Source: Hyphomicrobiales bacterium | Lineage (GTDB): Bacteria > Pseudomonadota > Alphaproteobacteria > Rhizobiales > Rhizobiaceae | Length of the DNA stretch: 64,000 nt | Direction: 5' to 3' | Assembly (NCBI GenBank): GCA_900466475.1 | Contig: UBMI01000019.1 | Coordinates: 136,664 to 200,663, forward strand | Translations under genes and position numbers: made by a program | Part shown: in pieces, positions 43,954 through 52,470 of the stretch | Layout: each line of letters begins with the position of its first letter | Numbering within the stretch: position 1 is the stretch's first letter | The notes under the pieces: model-generated | What the model saw: the letters and a program-made list of their open reading frames with translations, nothing else | Told to the model about the DNA's origin: nothing | Databases searched by the model: none

Positions 43954-44160
43954 CTGTTTATTGTATCTGTACTGGATGAAGGCGAAGAGAGAAACTTTGT
44001 AGCCGTCGCTCTACACATCAGCGACAGCGAGATTCACATCGATGTCGGCGGCGTCGAGCATCACTTCAGACTGGCCGACCTGATCGACATTCTCTCGGTC
44101 GAACACCATCGCGCTCATGATATCGCAGGGCGCGGGCGCGCCCTTGCGCTGTGCCATTGA
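43954..44160 (+). CDS. Candidate small protein with non-standard start
   Basis: Reading from CTG 43954 (or ATT 43960) gives a 66-68-residue chain. It runs from LFIVSVLDEGEERNFVAVAL through HIDVGGVEHHFRLADLID to a TGA at 44160. The strand-helix pattern, acidic surface and codon use look like a real soluble protein. A strong Shine-Dalgarno-like GAGGGAGGGG (43941-43950) lies 3-9 bases upstream, yet there is no ATG, GTG or TTG in frame. I do not recognise the family. Either a rare start codon is used or the original start was lost. Confidence 0.5.
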   Translation: MFIVSVLDEGEERNFVAVALHISDSEIHIDVGGVEHHFRLADLIDILSVEHHRAHDIAGRGRALALCH

Positions 44161-44356
44161 TCACGGTCGGGCCCGATATCGATCCCATGCCACGCCATTG
44201 CCGCGCCCCGGAGGGGCGGGCATAAATCGCCTTTGTGGTCCGTTTTCGGACGCCGAGGCGCGTTGACTGACGTCCAAAACTTGTCATGACGAGCGGAACC
44301 TCGGCGGATGTACCAAGTTGTGCCTGATGACCCATGAAGCGCAATGGAGGTTTTTC

Positions 44357-44785
44357 ATGCTTCTCAAGCTCATCACGGCATCCATCCTTTCCATCGGCCT
44401 CGCGACGTCAGCAATGGCGCAGACTTCAGGCGTCGGTGGCGGTACGGGCAGTGCGGGTAGCGGCACGGGCGGTGCTGGCGGTACGTCCGGCAGCGGCGTC
44501 ATCAGCCCCGGCACATCCGGCGCCGGCATGGGGACGGGCGCGGGCACCGGTACAGGTACAGGTACAGGCACGGGCTCCGGCAATACGCTGGCGCCGGACG
44601 CAAACAGCACCACCAACAGCATCGTGCCTGACCCCGATACGACGAATCCGTCCGTGCGCGGCGCCTCCGGCACAGGCAACGGCATGAGCAGGGGAACACC
44701 GGACTGCAACGGCATGACCGGCACCGGCACCGCCTCGGGGCTTCCCGGATCGGACACGTCCGCGCAGATACGCCCGAACTGCTAG
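44357..44785 (+). CDS. Gly/Thr-rich secreted protein of unknown function
   Basis: A 142-residue protein with a clear signal peptide (MLLKLITASILSIGLATSAMAQ). The mature chain is low-complexity Gly, Thr, Ser and Ala, including a G-T dipeptide run encoded by an ACAGGT-type microsatellite near 44550-44578. Two Cys lie near the C-terminus (PDCNG and RPNC). GGAGG is 6 bases before the ATG at 44357. Such proteins are found in rhizobia as exported, probably disordered, envelope or matrix proteins; no activity is evident. Confidence 0.8.
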   Translation: MLLKLITASILSIGLATSAMAQTSGVGGGTGSAGSGTGGAGGTSGSGVISPGTSGAGMGTGAGTGTGTGTGTGSGNTLAPDANSTTNSIVPDPDTTNPSVRGASGTGNGMSRGTPDCNGMTGTGTASGLPGSDTSAQIRPNC

Positions 44786-44819
44786 GGCACTTCCGGCAAG
44801 GCTGTCACCCATTGGTGAC

Positions 44820-45605
44820 CTAGTCGATGATGTGATAACCGCCGTCGATATAGATCGTATCGCCGGTGATCAGCCTTGCTGCGTCATGCGCGAGAAAGGC
44901 GGTCGCCATGCCGACATCGCCGATCGAGACGAGGCTGCGCGTGGGGGCCGTTTCCTCGGCCTTGTTCAGGAGTTCGTCGAATTCGGGAATGCCCGATGCT
45001 GCGCGTGTCGCCAGCGGGCCGGGGGAGATGGCGTGGACGCGGATACCTTTCGGCCCGAGTTCGGCCGCGATGTAGCGCACGGCGCTTTCGAGTGCGGCCT
45101 TTGCGAGGCCCATGACATTGTAGTTCTTCACCACCATCTGGCTGCCGTAATAGGTCATGGTGAAGAGCGTGCCGCCGCGTTTCATCAGCGGTTCGGCAAG
45201 ATGGGCCATGCGGATGAAGGACCAGCAGGATATGTCCATCGTCTTCAGGAAACCGTCGCGCGGCACATCGACGACGCGGCCCTGCAGCGTATCTTTCGGC
45301 GAGAAGGCGATGGAATGGACAACGAAGTCGAGCTCGCCCCAATATGCGGTGATGTTCTCGAACACGGCTTCCAGCTGCCCCGGCATCGACACATCGAGCG
45401 GCAGGAAAATCGGCGCTTCCAATGCGTCCGCCAGCGGCTCGACATGGGGTTTGGCCTTGTCGTTGAGATAGGTGACCGCGAGTTCGGCGCCAAGTGCGCG
45501 GAATGCCCTGGCGCAGCCCCAGGCGATCGACTGGTCGTTGGCAATGCCCACCACCAGGCCACGCTTGCCCTCGAGAAGTTTGGCCTTCACGTCCGGGATC
45601 ATCAT
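44820..45605 (-). CDS. fabI: Enoyl-ACP reductase, FabI family
   Basis: A 261-residue NADH-dependent enoyl-ACP reductase of the SDR superfamily. The FabI cofactor segment is G-I-A-N-D-Q-S-I-A-W-G and the active-site pair is Y162-x6-K169 in NYNVMGLAKAALES, as in E. coli FabI. HSIAFSPK and RVHAISPGPLATRAASGI are family-specific. It catalyses the last reduction of each fatty-acid elongation cycle. It is the last gene of the DUF3141-pta-ackA-fabI unit, 32 bases after ackA, the place held by a second fabI in Sinorhizobium. Start could be the second ATG at 45602, better spaced from GAGGGG. Confidence 0.9.
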   Translation of the reverse strand: MMIPDVKAKLLEGKRGLVVGIANDQSIAWGCARAFRALGAELAVTYLNDKAKPHVEPLADALEAPIFLPLDVSMPGQLEAVFENITAYWGELDFVVHSIAFSPKDTLQGRVVDVPRDGFLKTMDISCWSFIRMAHLAEPLMKRGGTLFTMTYYGSQMVVKNYNVMGLAKAALESAVRYIAAELGPKGIRVHAISPGPLATRAASGIPEFDELLNKAEETAPTRSLVSIGDVGMATAFLAHDAARLITGDTIYIDGGYHIID

Positions 45606-45637
45606 CTGCCCCTCTTGTTGGTTGAATGGTCTGCCGG

Positions 45638-46810
45638 TCAGGCGGCGACAAGTGCGAAAGTATGACGTGCGATCATCAGTTCCTCGTCCGTCGGCACGAC
45701 GTAGAGCGCGATCCTGCTGTCGTCGCCGGATATGAGCAATTCACCGGCATCGTTGGCCCTTTCATGAAGCGTTGCCCCCAGCCAGCCGAGCTTGCGGACT
45801 ATGCGTTCGCGCATGACAGGCGAGTTTTCACCGACGCCTGCGGTGAAGACGAAGGCATCGATACCGCCGAGGGCCGCGGCAAGCATGCCGGCATTGAGGC
45901 CGATGCGATGGACGAAATGATCGAGTGCGAGACCGGCTCCCGGCTCGTCGCTCGACAACAGGTCGCGGACATCGTTGCTGATGCCTGACAGGCCCTTGAG
46001 ACCGGACTCCTTGTAGAGCAGATCCTGCAATTGCGCCGGGCTCATGCCGCGCTCCTGCAGCAGATAGAGAAGCACGCCGGGATCGATCTGCCCGCATCGT
46101 GTGCCCATGGGCAGGCCGTCGAGAGCGGTGAAGCCCAGTGTGCTCTCGATACTTTTGCCTTCGTGGATGGCACAGAGCGAGGCGCCGCTTCCAAGATGCG
46201 CAACGATGAGCCGGCCGCGGCCGATATCCGGTGCGATCTCGGCGAGCCTGCCGGCAACATATTCGTAGGACAGGCCGTGAAAGCCATAGCGCCGCACACC
46301 CTCGGCGAAGTAATGGGCGGGAATGGCGTAGTGATCGGTCACCGGATCATGGCCGCGGTGGAAGGCGGTATCGAAACAGGCGACCTGGGCGAGCTGCGGC
46401 TGGTTCTCCAGCAATACGCGAATGGGTGCCAGGTTGTTCGGCTGGTGCAGCGGCGCAAGCGGTGTGTAGCGTTCGAGGTCGCGCAGCAGGTTCGCGTCGA
46501 TACGCACCGGGTGCCTGTGGTCGGGTCCGCCGTGGACGACCCGATGACCGACGGCGACCAGGCGCCCCTCGTGCCGTTCCCGCAGCCATTGTCCGACCAG
46601 CCGCATGGCCGCCGGCAGGTCGGGAACGGTCTCGCCGGGATAGTCGGCGTCGGCGAGCTTTTCGCCGGCGGCGTTCTTGATCGTCAGGCGCGGCGCGGTG
46701 CCGATGCCCTCCATCTTTCCCTTCACCTGCCGCGCAAGCGGGTCCGAGGCGGCGAAGACCTCGAATTTCAGACTGGAAGAACCGGCATTGACGACGAGAA
46801 GCGTGTCCAT
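45638..46810 (-). CDS. ackA: Acetate kinase
   Basis: A 390-residue acetate/propionate kinase. It opens with [13 protein letters not shown], then [29 protein letters not shown] and the ATP-site segments [13 protein letters not shown] and [14 protein letters not shown]. It makes ATP and acetate from acetyl phosphate, or the reverse. The ATG at 46810 lies only 4 bases after the pta stop, which indicates coupled translation. Gene order with pta upstream and fabI downstream matches the phosphate-stress operon described in Sinorhizobium meliloti. Confidence 0.95.
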   Translation of the reverse strand: MDTLLVVNAGSSSLKFEVFAASDPLARQVKGKMEGIGTAPRLTIKNAAGEKLADADYPGETVPDLPAAMRLVGQWLRERHEGRLVAVGHRVVHGGPDHRHPVRIDANLLRDLERYTPLAPLHQPNNLAPIRVLLENQPQLAQVACFDTAFHRGHDPVTDHYAIPAHYFAEGVRRYGFHGLSYEYVAGRLAEIAPDIGRGRLIVAHLGSGASLCAIHEGKSIESTLGFTALDGLPMGTRCGQIDPGVLLYLLQERGMSPAQLQDLLYKESGLKGLSGISNDVRDLLSSDEPGAGLALDHFVHRIGLNAGMLAAALGGIDAFVFTAGVGENSPVMRERIVRKLGWLGATLHERANDAGELLISGDDSRIALYVVPTDEELMIARHTFALVAA

Positions 46811-46814
46811 GGCA

Positions 46815-47780
46815 TCAACCGCCCTGAATCGGCGCCGTACGCCGGCGCGCTTCGGCAAAGAGCACGCCGACGGCGCAGGAGGCGAGGCGCGCCCGTACGT
46901 TGTCGGCACGCGATGTCAGGATAATCGGCACCCGAGCGCCCAGCACGAGGCCCGCCGCATCCGCCCGCGCCAGGAAGGTGAGGTTCTTCGCCAGCATGTT
47001 GCCGGCTTCGAGATTGGGGACGACGAGGATCTGCGCCCGGCCGGCGACCTCGGACCGGATGCCCTTGATGCGTGCCGCTTCCGGGTCGATCGCATTGTCG
47101 AAGGCGAGCGGTCCGTCGAGGATGCCGCCTGTTATCTGTCCGCGCTCGGCCATCTTGCAGAGTGCGGCCGCATCGATGGTCGAGGGGATCTTCGACGTGA
47201 CCGTCTCGACCGCCGAAAGGATCGCCACCCGGGGCGTGCCGAGGCCGATCGCCGTGAAAAGATCGACGGCGTTCTGGATGATATCGCGCTTGGCATCGAG
47301 ATCGGGGGCGATGTTGATGGCAGCGTCGGTGATGAAGAGCGTCTCGGAATAGTTCGGCACGTCCATGACGAAGACATGGCTGATGCGCCGTGCCGTCCTC
47401 AGGCCCGTGGCCGAAGAGGTGACGGCCCGCATCAACTCGTCCGTATGCAGGCTGCCCTTCATCAGCAGGTCGGCGCGGCCTTCGCGGATGATCTCCACGG
47501 CTTTCGCAGCCGCCGCATCGCTATGCGGTGCATCGACAAGCTCGAAGGGCGAGATATCGATGGCATGGGCTTTTGCAACCGTTCTGATCTTCTCCGTCGG
47601 CCCGACGAGGACCGGACGCATGAGCCCGTCTTCGGCGGCTTCGACCGCTCCGCGCAGCGATGACTCGTCGCAGGGATGAGCAACGACAGTGGTCATCTGC
47701 GGCGCTTGCCTTGCCTTGACAATCAGTCGCTCATATTTTTCGTGCTGCCTGGCTTCGCCAGGGTTTTCCCAATCCGGCAT
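46815..47780 (-). CDS. pta: Phosphate acetyl/butyryltransferase
   Basis: A 321-residue enzyme of the phosphate acetyltransferase family, short form without the DRTGG domain. Family segments are [20 protein letters not shown] and [20 protein letters not shown] near the C-terminus, with [18 protein letters not shown] closing the active site. It converts acetyl-CoA and phosphate to acetyl phosphate for AckA. The ATG at 47780 has GGAGG 3 bases upstream; an ORF to 47921 adds an Arg/His-rich extension. Located between the DUF3141 gene and ackA. Confidence 0.93.
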   Translation of the reverse strand: MPDWENPGEARQHEKYERLIVKARQAPQMTTVVAHPCDESSLRGAVEAAEDGLMRPVLVGPTEKIRTVAKAHAIDISPFELVDAPHSDAAAAKAVEIIREGRADLLMKGSLHTDELMRAVTSSATGLRTARRISHVFVMDVPNYSETLFITDAAINIAPDLDAKRDIIQNAVDLFTAIGLGTPRVAILSAVETVTSKIPSTIDAAALCKMAERGQITGGILDGPLAFDNAIDPEAARIKGIRSEVAGRAQILVVPNLEAGNMLAKNLTFLARADAAGLVLGARVPIILTSRADNVRARLASCAVGVLFAEARRRTAPIQGG

Positions 47781-47829
47781 GTGCCTCCGCTCCCTGCTGA
47801 AAGACCGTTTCGAGCCCTGATGCGCCCGG

Positions 47830-50115
47830 TTATTTCGCCCGCCTGACGGCCCTGAGTGGCGTCGGGCTGCCTGGTGTCGGGCTGCCTTGCAATGGGCTGT
47901 CTGGCGATGTCGCCCCGGCAAGGTGTGCTTCGGAAGGGCCGAAGAGGTCGACGATCTTCTGCCAGCGCTGCTCGGCCTCGCCGGAAAGCGGGCCGCGCGC
48001 GTTCAACACTTCACGAAGCGAGGCGAGGGCATGACGGCGGGCTTCTTCGTCCGCCGGCAGCAGTTGCGGTATCGCGTTGACGGCAGCCTGCTCATCGATG
48101 ACAAGCATGAGGAACTGGTCGCGGATCAGCGCCTTGAATTCGGCAAGCGTCATCGCCGGCATGTTGTTCTCGGCGCGCCGCATCCGGCGGATGGCGGCAA
48201 AGCCGCGCTCGTCGGCTGCGCCATGCGCCATGGCGACATGGAGCAGGCTGCGCGCCAGACCTTCCTGCAGGCCGCCCTTGTCGATCCGCGCCCTCAGCTC
48301 CTCGATCCTTGTTTTCAGCACCTGGGCATGCAGCGCTGTCTTGCTTGCGCGACGGTGCGGCTTCTCGTTCCATGGATCGATGCCGACCGCCGCCTGCAGG
48401 AACGGCGAGCCGTAGACGGTGAGGAATGCCGCCTCGCTGAACGCCTCGATCCCTTCACGCCATGCGTCGAGCCCGGCGACGATCTGCTGTGAAACGATCT
48501 GCTCGATGGCGAGGAAGGGATTGTTTGCGGCGACGGGACGGCGCTCGTCCTCCACGTCGACCGCAAGGTCGGCGATGGGCGCCATCAGGGGATTGAGGTC
48601 GGAAAGCAGCTCGTATTGCAGCCGCAGCGGATGCAGCCTGCGCATCTCTTCGGCCGCTTGTTCCGGCACCATTGCGCGGATGAAAGGCTGGGCGAAGGTG
48701 CGGTAGAGCGACAGGTTGATTTCCGAGACCTTGGCCGCCGTCGCAAAACGCCTGTCATCGGCGGCATTGTTGCAGCCGAGCGCGCGTATATCGTCGAGCG
48801 TCCGCTCCTCGCAGCGCATGATCCAGTCGCCCTCGACAAGGTCGCCGCCGACGGTCGCATCCGTCCTGGCTTCGAAAATCGCCTCGTAGAGGCCGGGCGG
48901 CAATGCATCGATCAGGTCGATATTGCTGGAGAATTCCCCATGTTCCTTGCGGGCGACGCTGGCGGAGACGAAAATGCCGAGATGGCCGATCTTTTCGTGC
49001 ACCGTGTAGACGATCGTCTGGCCGTGCGAGCGGATCTCGTTGACGCTGTCATAGAGATCCGCGATCCAGCCGAGCGCCTGGGCGGGCGGGGTGATATTGT
49101 CTCCCTTGGAGCAGAAGACGACGATCGGCGCGCGGATATTCCTGAGATCGATCGTCTCGCCTTTCGAGGTCTCGATGCGGCCGGCGGCGAGATTGTTGCC
49201 GACGAAGAGCTCGTCGACGATGAACTGGATTTCCTGCGCATTCAGGTTGACGTGATTGCCCCACCATTGCTCGAAGCCGAGATAGCGCGGCGCCTCGGTA
49301 TCGATCTTGGAATAGAGATTATACTGCTTGGTCCAGAGCGTATTGGCGGGGTTCTGGTTTTCGAAATTCTGCACCAGCCAGGCGCCGTCGAACTTGCCGT
49401 GGCCGAGATCGCCGGTCAGCGCCGTCAGCCAGGTGCCGCCGAGCAGGCCGCCCGTATAGCGCATCGGATATTCGCCGCGTTTGCCGGCCCAGTAGGAAAG
49501 GGGGGCGCCGGCGATGATGATCGAGCCGAAAAGCTCGGGCCGCATGGCAGCGAGCATCATGACGGCCCAGCCGGCTTGGCAATTGCCGATCACGCAGGGC
49601 TTTGCGTCAGCGCCCGGATGCAGCGCAATGACCTTTTCCAGAAAGATCGCTTCGGCAAGCGCGATATCCTCGAGCGTCTGGCCAGCGACCGGGTCCGGCA
49701 GGAAGCCGATGAAATAGCAGGGGTGGCCGGCTGCGAGTGCAACACCGATCTCGCTGTCGGCCTTGAAGCCGCCAATGCCCGGCCCATGCCCGGCACGCGG
49801 ATCGACCACGACGAAAGGCCGGCGTGTTTCGTCGATGTCCGTGCCCTCGGGCGGGACGATGCGAACCAGCGCGTAGTTGACCGGCCGCTCGAGGTCGCGC
49901 CCGTCCAGCAGCACCTCGGGCGTGAAGCTCAGCACATGGGGTGCTGCCGCTTCCGAATGGACACGATATTGATTGCCGCGCTTTCGCATCACATCCCAGA
50001 AGAGAACGCTGCGCTGGGTGGCGTCTCTGAGATAATCGAAGGCCATGCCGGCCGGGCCGAACTGGGTTGCAAAATCAAACTTCGAGAGATGGGAAGGGTA
50101 CCACATGCCAAACAT
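47830..50115 (-). CDS. DUF3141 domain protein, PhaC-like Cys hydrolase fold
   Basis: A 761-residue protein of the DUF3141 family. The N-terminal half is an alpha/beta fold like polyhydroxyalkanoate synthases: the nucleophile elbow is G-N-C179-Q-A-G-W, the acid is D339 in CSKGDNITPP and the His is H378 in EKIGHLGIF. So the triad appears to be Cys-Asp-His. The C-terminal 350 residues are helical with a low-complexity tail (SPDSPLQGSPTPGSPTPLRA). AGGAGG lies 6 bases before the ATG at 50115. It starts the operon with pta, ackA and fabI, a set tied to acetyl-CoA overflow and low-oxygen or phosphate stress; the first ORF of the Sinorhizobium operon is its likely counterpart. Confidence 0.9.
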   Translation of the reverse strand: MFGMWYPSHLSKFDFATQFGPAGMAFDYLRDATQRSVLFWDVMRKRGNQYRVHSEAAAPHVLSFTPEVLLDGRDLERPVNYALVRIVPPEGTDIDETRRPFVVVDPRAGHGPGIGGFKADSEIGVALAAGHPCYFIGFLPDPVAGQTLEDIALAEAIFLEKVIALHPGADAKPCVIGNCQAGWAVMMLAAMRPELFGSIIIAGAPLSYWAGKRGEYPMRYTGGLLGGTWLTALTGDLGHGKFDGAWLVQNFENQNPANTLWTKQYNLYSKIDTEAPRYLGFEQWWGNHVNLNAQEIQFIVDELFVGNNLAAGRIETSKGETIDLRNIRAPIVVFCSKGDNITPPAQALGWIADLYDSVNEIRSHGQTIVYTVHEKIGHLGIFVSASVARKEHGEFSSNIDLIDALPPGLYEAIFEARTDATVGGDLVEGDWIMRCEERTLDDIRALGCNNAADDRRFATAAKVSEINLSLYRTFAQPFIRAMVPEQAAEEMRRLHPLRLQYELLSDLNPLMAPIADLAVDVEDERRPVAANNPFLAIEQIVSQQIVAGLDAWREGIEAFSEAAFLTVYGSPFLQAAVGIDPWNEKPHRRASKTALHAQVLKTRIEELRARIDKGGLQEGLARSLLHVAMAHGAADERGFAAIRRMRRAENNMPAMTLAEFKALIRDQFLMLVIDEQAAVNAIPQLLPADEEARRHALASLREVLNARGPLSGEAEQRWQKIVDLFGPSEAHLAGATSPDSPLQGSPTPGSPTPLRAVRRAK

Positions 50116-50430
50116 GTCAAACCTCCTGGCTCACCGCTCTCGGCGGGAGTTCAAAGACCTAATTGCTGGAAGTAATAGTCTCGATCCTCGTCCGCATTGC
50201 GCATGGGCGGCGCTGCCGGCCACGGAGTTTTGTTAGCACCTGCAGCATAGTTGGAGCGCCCCGCGGTGCAACGTATTTTACGGTAGGTTACGGGCCGTTT
50301 TCAGCTCGCCTTTCGACCCGTCATCCATGTCCGGCGGGCGGGCTTGCCGGCCGATCGTGTTGACCGATGTCAAAGACCATGGCGTGCCGGATCGCTACCG
50401 TGGGGATATCCATCACGGAGGGCAGCCATC

Positions 50431-51264
50431 ATGGCCATCACGACAGTTCTTGGTATCCTCAGGAGCAGCAAATTCGAGCGCGACCTGAAAGGCGCGGCGG
50501 GTTTCTGCGCCACCTACGGGGCCCATCTGACCGCACTTGCCGTTTCCATCGGCGCGGCCCCGTCGCTCAGCCAGTACGATGCCATTTCCACCATCTGGCT
50601 GGATGAGAGGCAGCGCGAGATCGACGAACTCGCCACCACGACCGCGAAGATCAAGGAGACGCTGTCGGGCAGCGATCTCTCGTTCGAGGTGCAGGATCTC
50701 TACACGGAATTTGCATGGGCCGACGAGGATTTCGCCGAGCGTGCGCTTTATGCCGATATCGTGCTCCTGGGATCGGACGCGGCAGGAGATGCCGACCTCA
50801 GAAAGCGGATCTTCGATGGCGCGCTCTTCCAGACCCCGACGCCGATCCTGATCAACCGCGGGCAAAAGGCCATCGCCGCGTCGCCAAGGTCCGTGGTGCT
50901 CGCATGGGATTCCAGCAACGAGGCGGCGCGGGCGGCCCGCCAGTCGCTCGATCTTCTGGAAAGAGCCGAGATCGTTCATGTGACGATGGTCGACCCGGTC
51001 GCGCGCATGCGCACGAATGGCGAGGAGCCGGGCGCCGACATAGCGGGCTTCCTTGCCCGGCACGGCGTCAGGGTTCAGGTCGATCGGCTCTCGAGCGAAG
51101 GCAGAAGCGCCGATGCGATCATCACCCGGCATGCGGTGGACATGGGGGCGGACCTGATCGTCATGGGCGCCTACAATCATCCGAGATGGCAGCAGAGCCT
51201 GTTCGGCGGCGTGACCCGCAGGATGATCGAAGAATGCCGGCTGCCGCTCTTCCTTGCCCACTGA
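50431..51264 (+). CDS. Universal stress protein family
   Basis: The 277-residue protein carries two USP-like halves; the second ends in LIVMGAYNHPRWQQSLFGGVTRRM, the ATP-site-like terminal pattern of UspA proteins. The first half (MAITTVLGILRSSK) lacks the full nucleotide motif. GGAGG is about 9 bases before the ATG at 50431. It is divergent from the DUF3141-pta-ackA-fabI operon across a 315-base region, a pairing common in low-oxygen gene sets. It probably aids survival in energy or oxygen limitation. Confidence 0.88.
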   Translation: MAITTVLGILRSSKFERDLKGAAGFCATYGAHLTALAVSIGAAPSLSQYDAISTIWLDERQREIDELATTTAKIKETLSGSDLSFEVQDLYTEFAWADEDFAERALYADIVLLGSDAAGDADLRKRIFDGALFQTPTPILINRGQKAIAASPRSVVLAWDSSNEAARAARQSLDLLERAEIVHVTMVDPVARMRTNGEEPGADIAGFLARHGVRVQVDRLSSEGRSADAIITRHAVDMGADLIVMGAYNHPRWQQSLFGGVTRRMIEECRLPLFLAH

Positions 51265-51371
51265 ACCAGAGAACTTCGGCCCTCTCGCGCAAATGCCATC
51301 AGCAACAGGGAGGTGGATCCCTGTCCAGAATATTAGAAAATGTGTATGAAGGTCGAGCTGGTTCGGGGGAC

Positions 51372-51902
51372 ATGCGAATGCTGTCGATTTCGAGGGCATG
51401 CACTGCTGAGGATTTCACCATCAGTGGCGAATTGTGCAGGTCGTTTGGCGCCTGGGATGCCGAGGCATGCCGCGCCTATGACATCCCGCCGGAGGTGGTA
51501 GAGACCTTTTTCCATAGCGAGGACGACGAGGCGCTGGCAGCAAGGTACAGCCAGGCGGACGCTCCGCTTCTGCTGGCTCGATGGCATGGCGAACCGGCAG
51601 GGTGCATTGCCCTTGCACCGTTCGACGAAGGCGCGGCCGAGATCCACAAATTCTATGTAGACCCGGCCTTTCGAGGGCGCGGTATCGGCAAGGCACTCCT
51701 GCAGGCGATCATGGCCGAAGCCGGCAAGGGGCCGAGATCGATGCTGCTGCTTCATACGACGGTCTATATGAAGAGCGCGGTGTCGCTGTACGAAGCGTTC
51801 GGCTTCACGCCTTGCCCACCGTTCCGGGACATTCCTGATGTGATCAGGCACACCGAGGTCTTCATGAAGCGGCCGATCGAGCGCGACGATTTCATTCAGT
51901 AG
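51372..51902 (+). CDS. GNAT family N-acetyltransferase
   Basis: A 176-residue acetyltransferase with the GNAT core. The acetyl-CoA pyrophosphate loop is F-R-G-R-G-I-G-K-A-L-L in HKFYVDPAFRGRGIGKALL, preceded by strand 4 and followed by VSLYEAFGFTPC, the conserved C-terminal Tyr/Phe segment. GGGGGAC sits next to the ATG at 51372. It follows the USP gene by 107 bases on the same strand. Substrate is unknown; many relatives acetylate small amines. Confidence 0.88.
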   Translation: MRMLSISRACTAEDFTISGELCRSFGAWDAEACRAYDIPPEVVETFFHSEDDEALAARYSQADAPLLLARWHGEPAGCIALAPFDEGAAEIHKFYVDPAFRGRGIGKALLQAIMAEAGKGPRSMLLLHTTVYMKSAVSLYEAFGFTPCPPFRDIPDVIRHTEVFMKRPIERDDFIQ

Positions 51903-51986
51903 CCTGCTTGCTGCGATTGCTGCCCCTTGGAAATCTCCCGCATCCAAGCGAAGATCATCCCGCTCTAGCTCTTGGGGGAGATGCTG

Positions 51987-52460
51987 ATGGAAAACCACGA
52001 GGCTTTTTTACGTGAGGCGATTGCGCTTTCGAAATCCGCGATGGAAAACGGCGACGAACCGTTCGGGTCGGTGCTGGTGAGGGATGGCGAAGTCATCCTT
52101 CGCGCTGAAAACAGCGTCTTTACCGGCCACGACATGACGAACCATGCCGAGATGAACCTCGTCAAACTGGCGGCAAAGCACTACGACACTGCCTATCTTG
52201 CCGACTGCACGCTCTACACCAGCACGGAGCCCTGCGCGATGTGCTCCGGGGCGATCTACTGGTCGGGCATCGGGCGAATGGTATTTGCGTGCTCGGAGGT
52301 ACGGCTTGGCGAGATTGCCGGCATCGGGTTGAACGTACCGAGCCGGGCGGTGCTGCAGACCGGGGCGCGCATTGTCACCGTCGAGGGACCGACGAACCTC
52401 GAAGAGGAGGCCGCCGCAGTCCATCAGGAATTCTGGCCGAAACATCTGGGCAAGGTTTAG
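51987..52460 (+). CDS. Nucleoside/guanine deaminase, TadA-like
   Basis: A 157-residue zinc deaminase of the CDA/TadA superfamily. The zinc site is N-H-A-E-M with catalytic Glu, and P-C-A-M-C supplies two Cys ligands; the C-terminal segment EFWPKHLG resembles guanine/cytosine deaminases. GGGGGAG lies 6 bases before the ATG at 51987. It probably converts guanine or a related base to its oxo form. It converges with the P-type ATPase gene (10-base gap). Confidence 0.9.
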   Translation: MENHEAFLREAIALSKSAMENGDEPFGSVLVRDGEVILRAENSVFTGHDMTNHAEMNLVKLAAKHYDTAYLADCTLYTSTEPCAMCSGAIYWSGIGRMVFACSEVRLGEIAGIGLNVPSRAVLQTGARIVTVEGPTNLEEEAAAVHQEFWPKHLGKV

Positions 52461-52470
52461 GGCTCGCTAT

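Noticed and set aside
48616-50175. 519-residue plus-strand ORF
   Set aside because: Antisense to the DUF3141 gene, which has clear family motifs.
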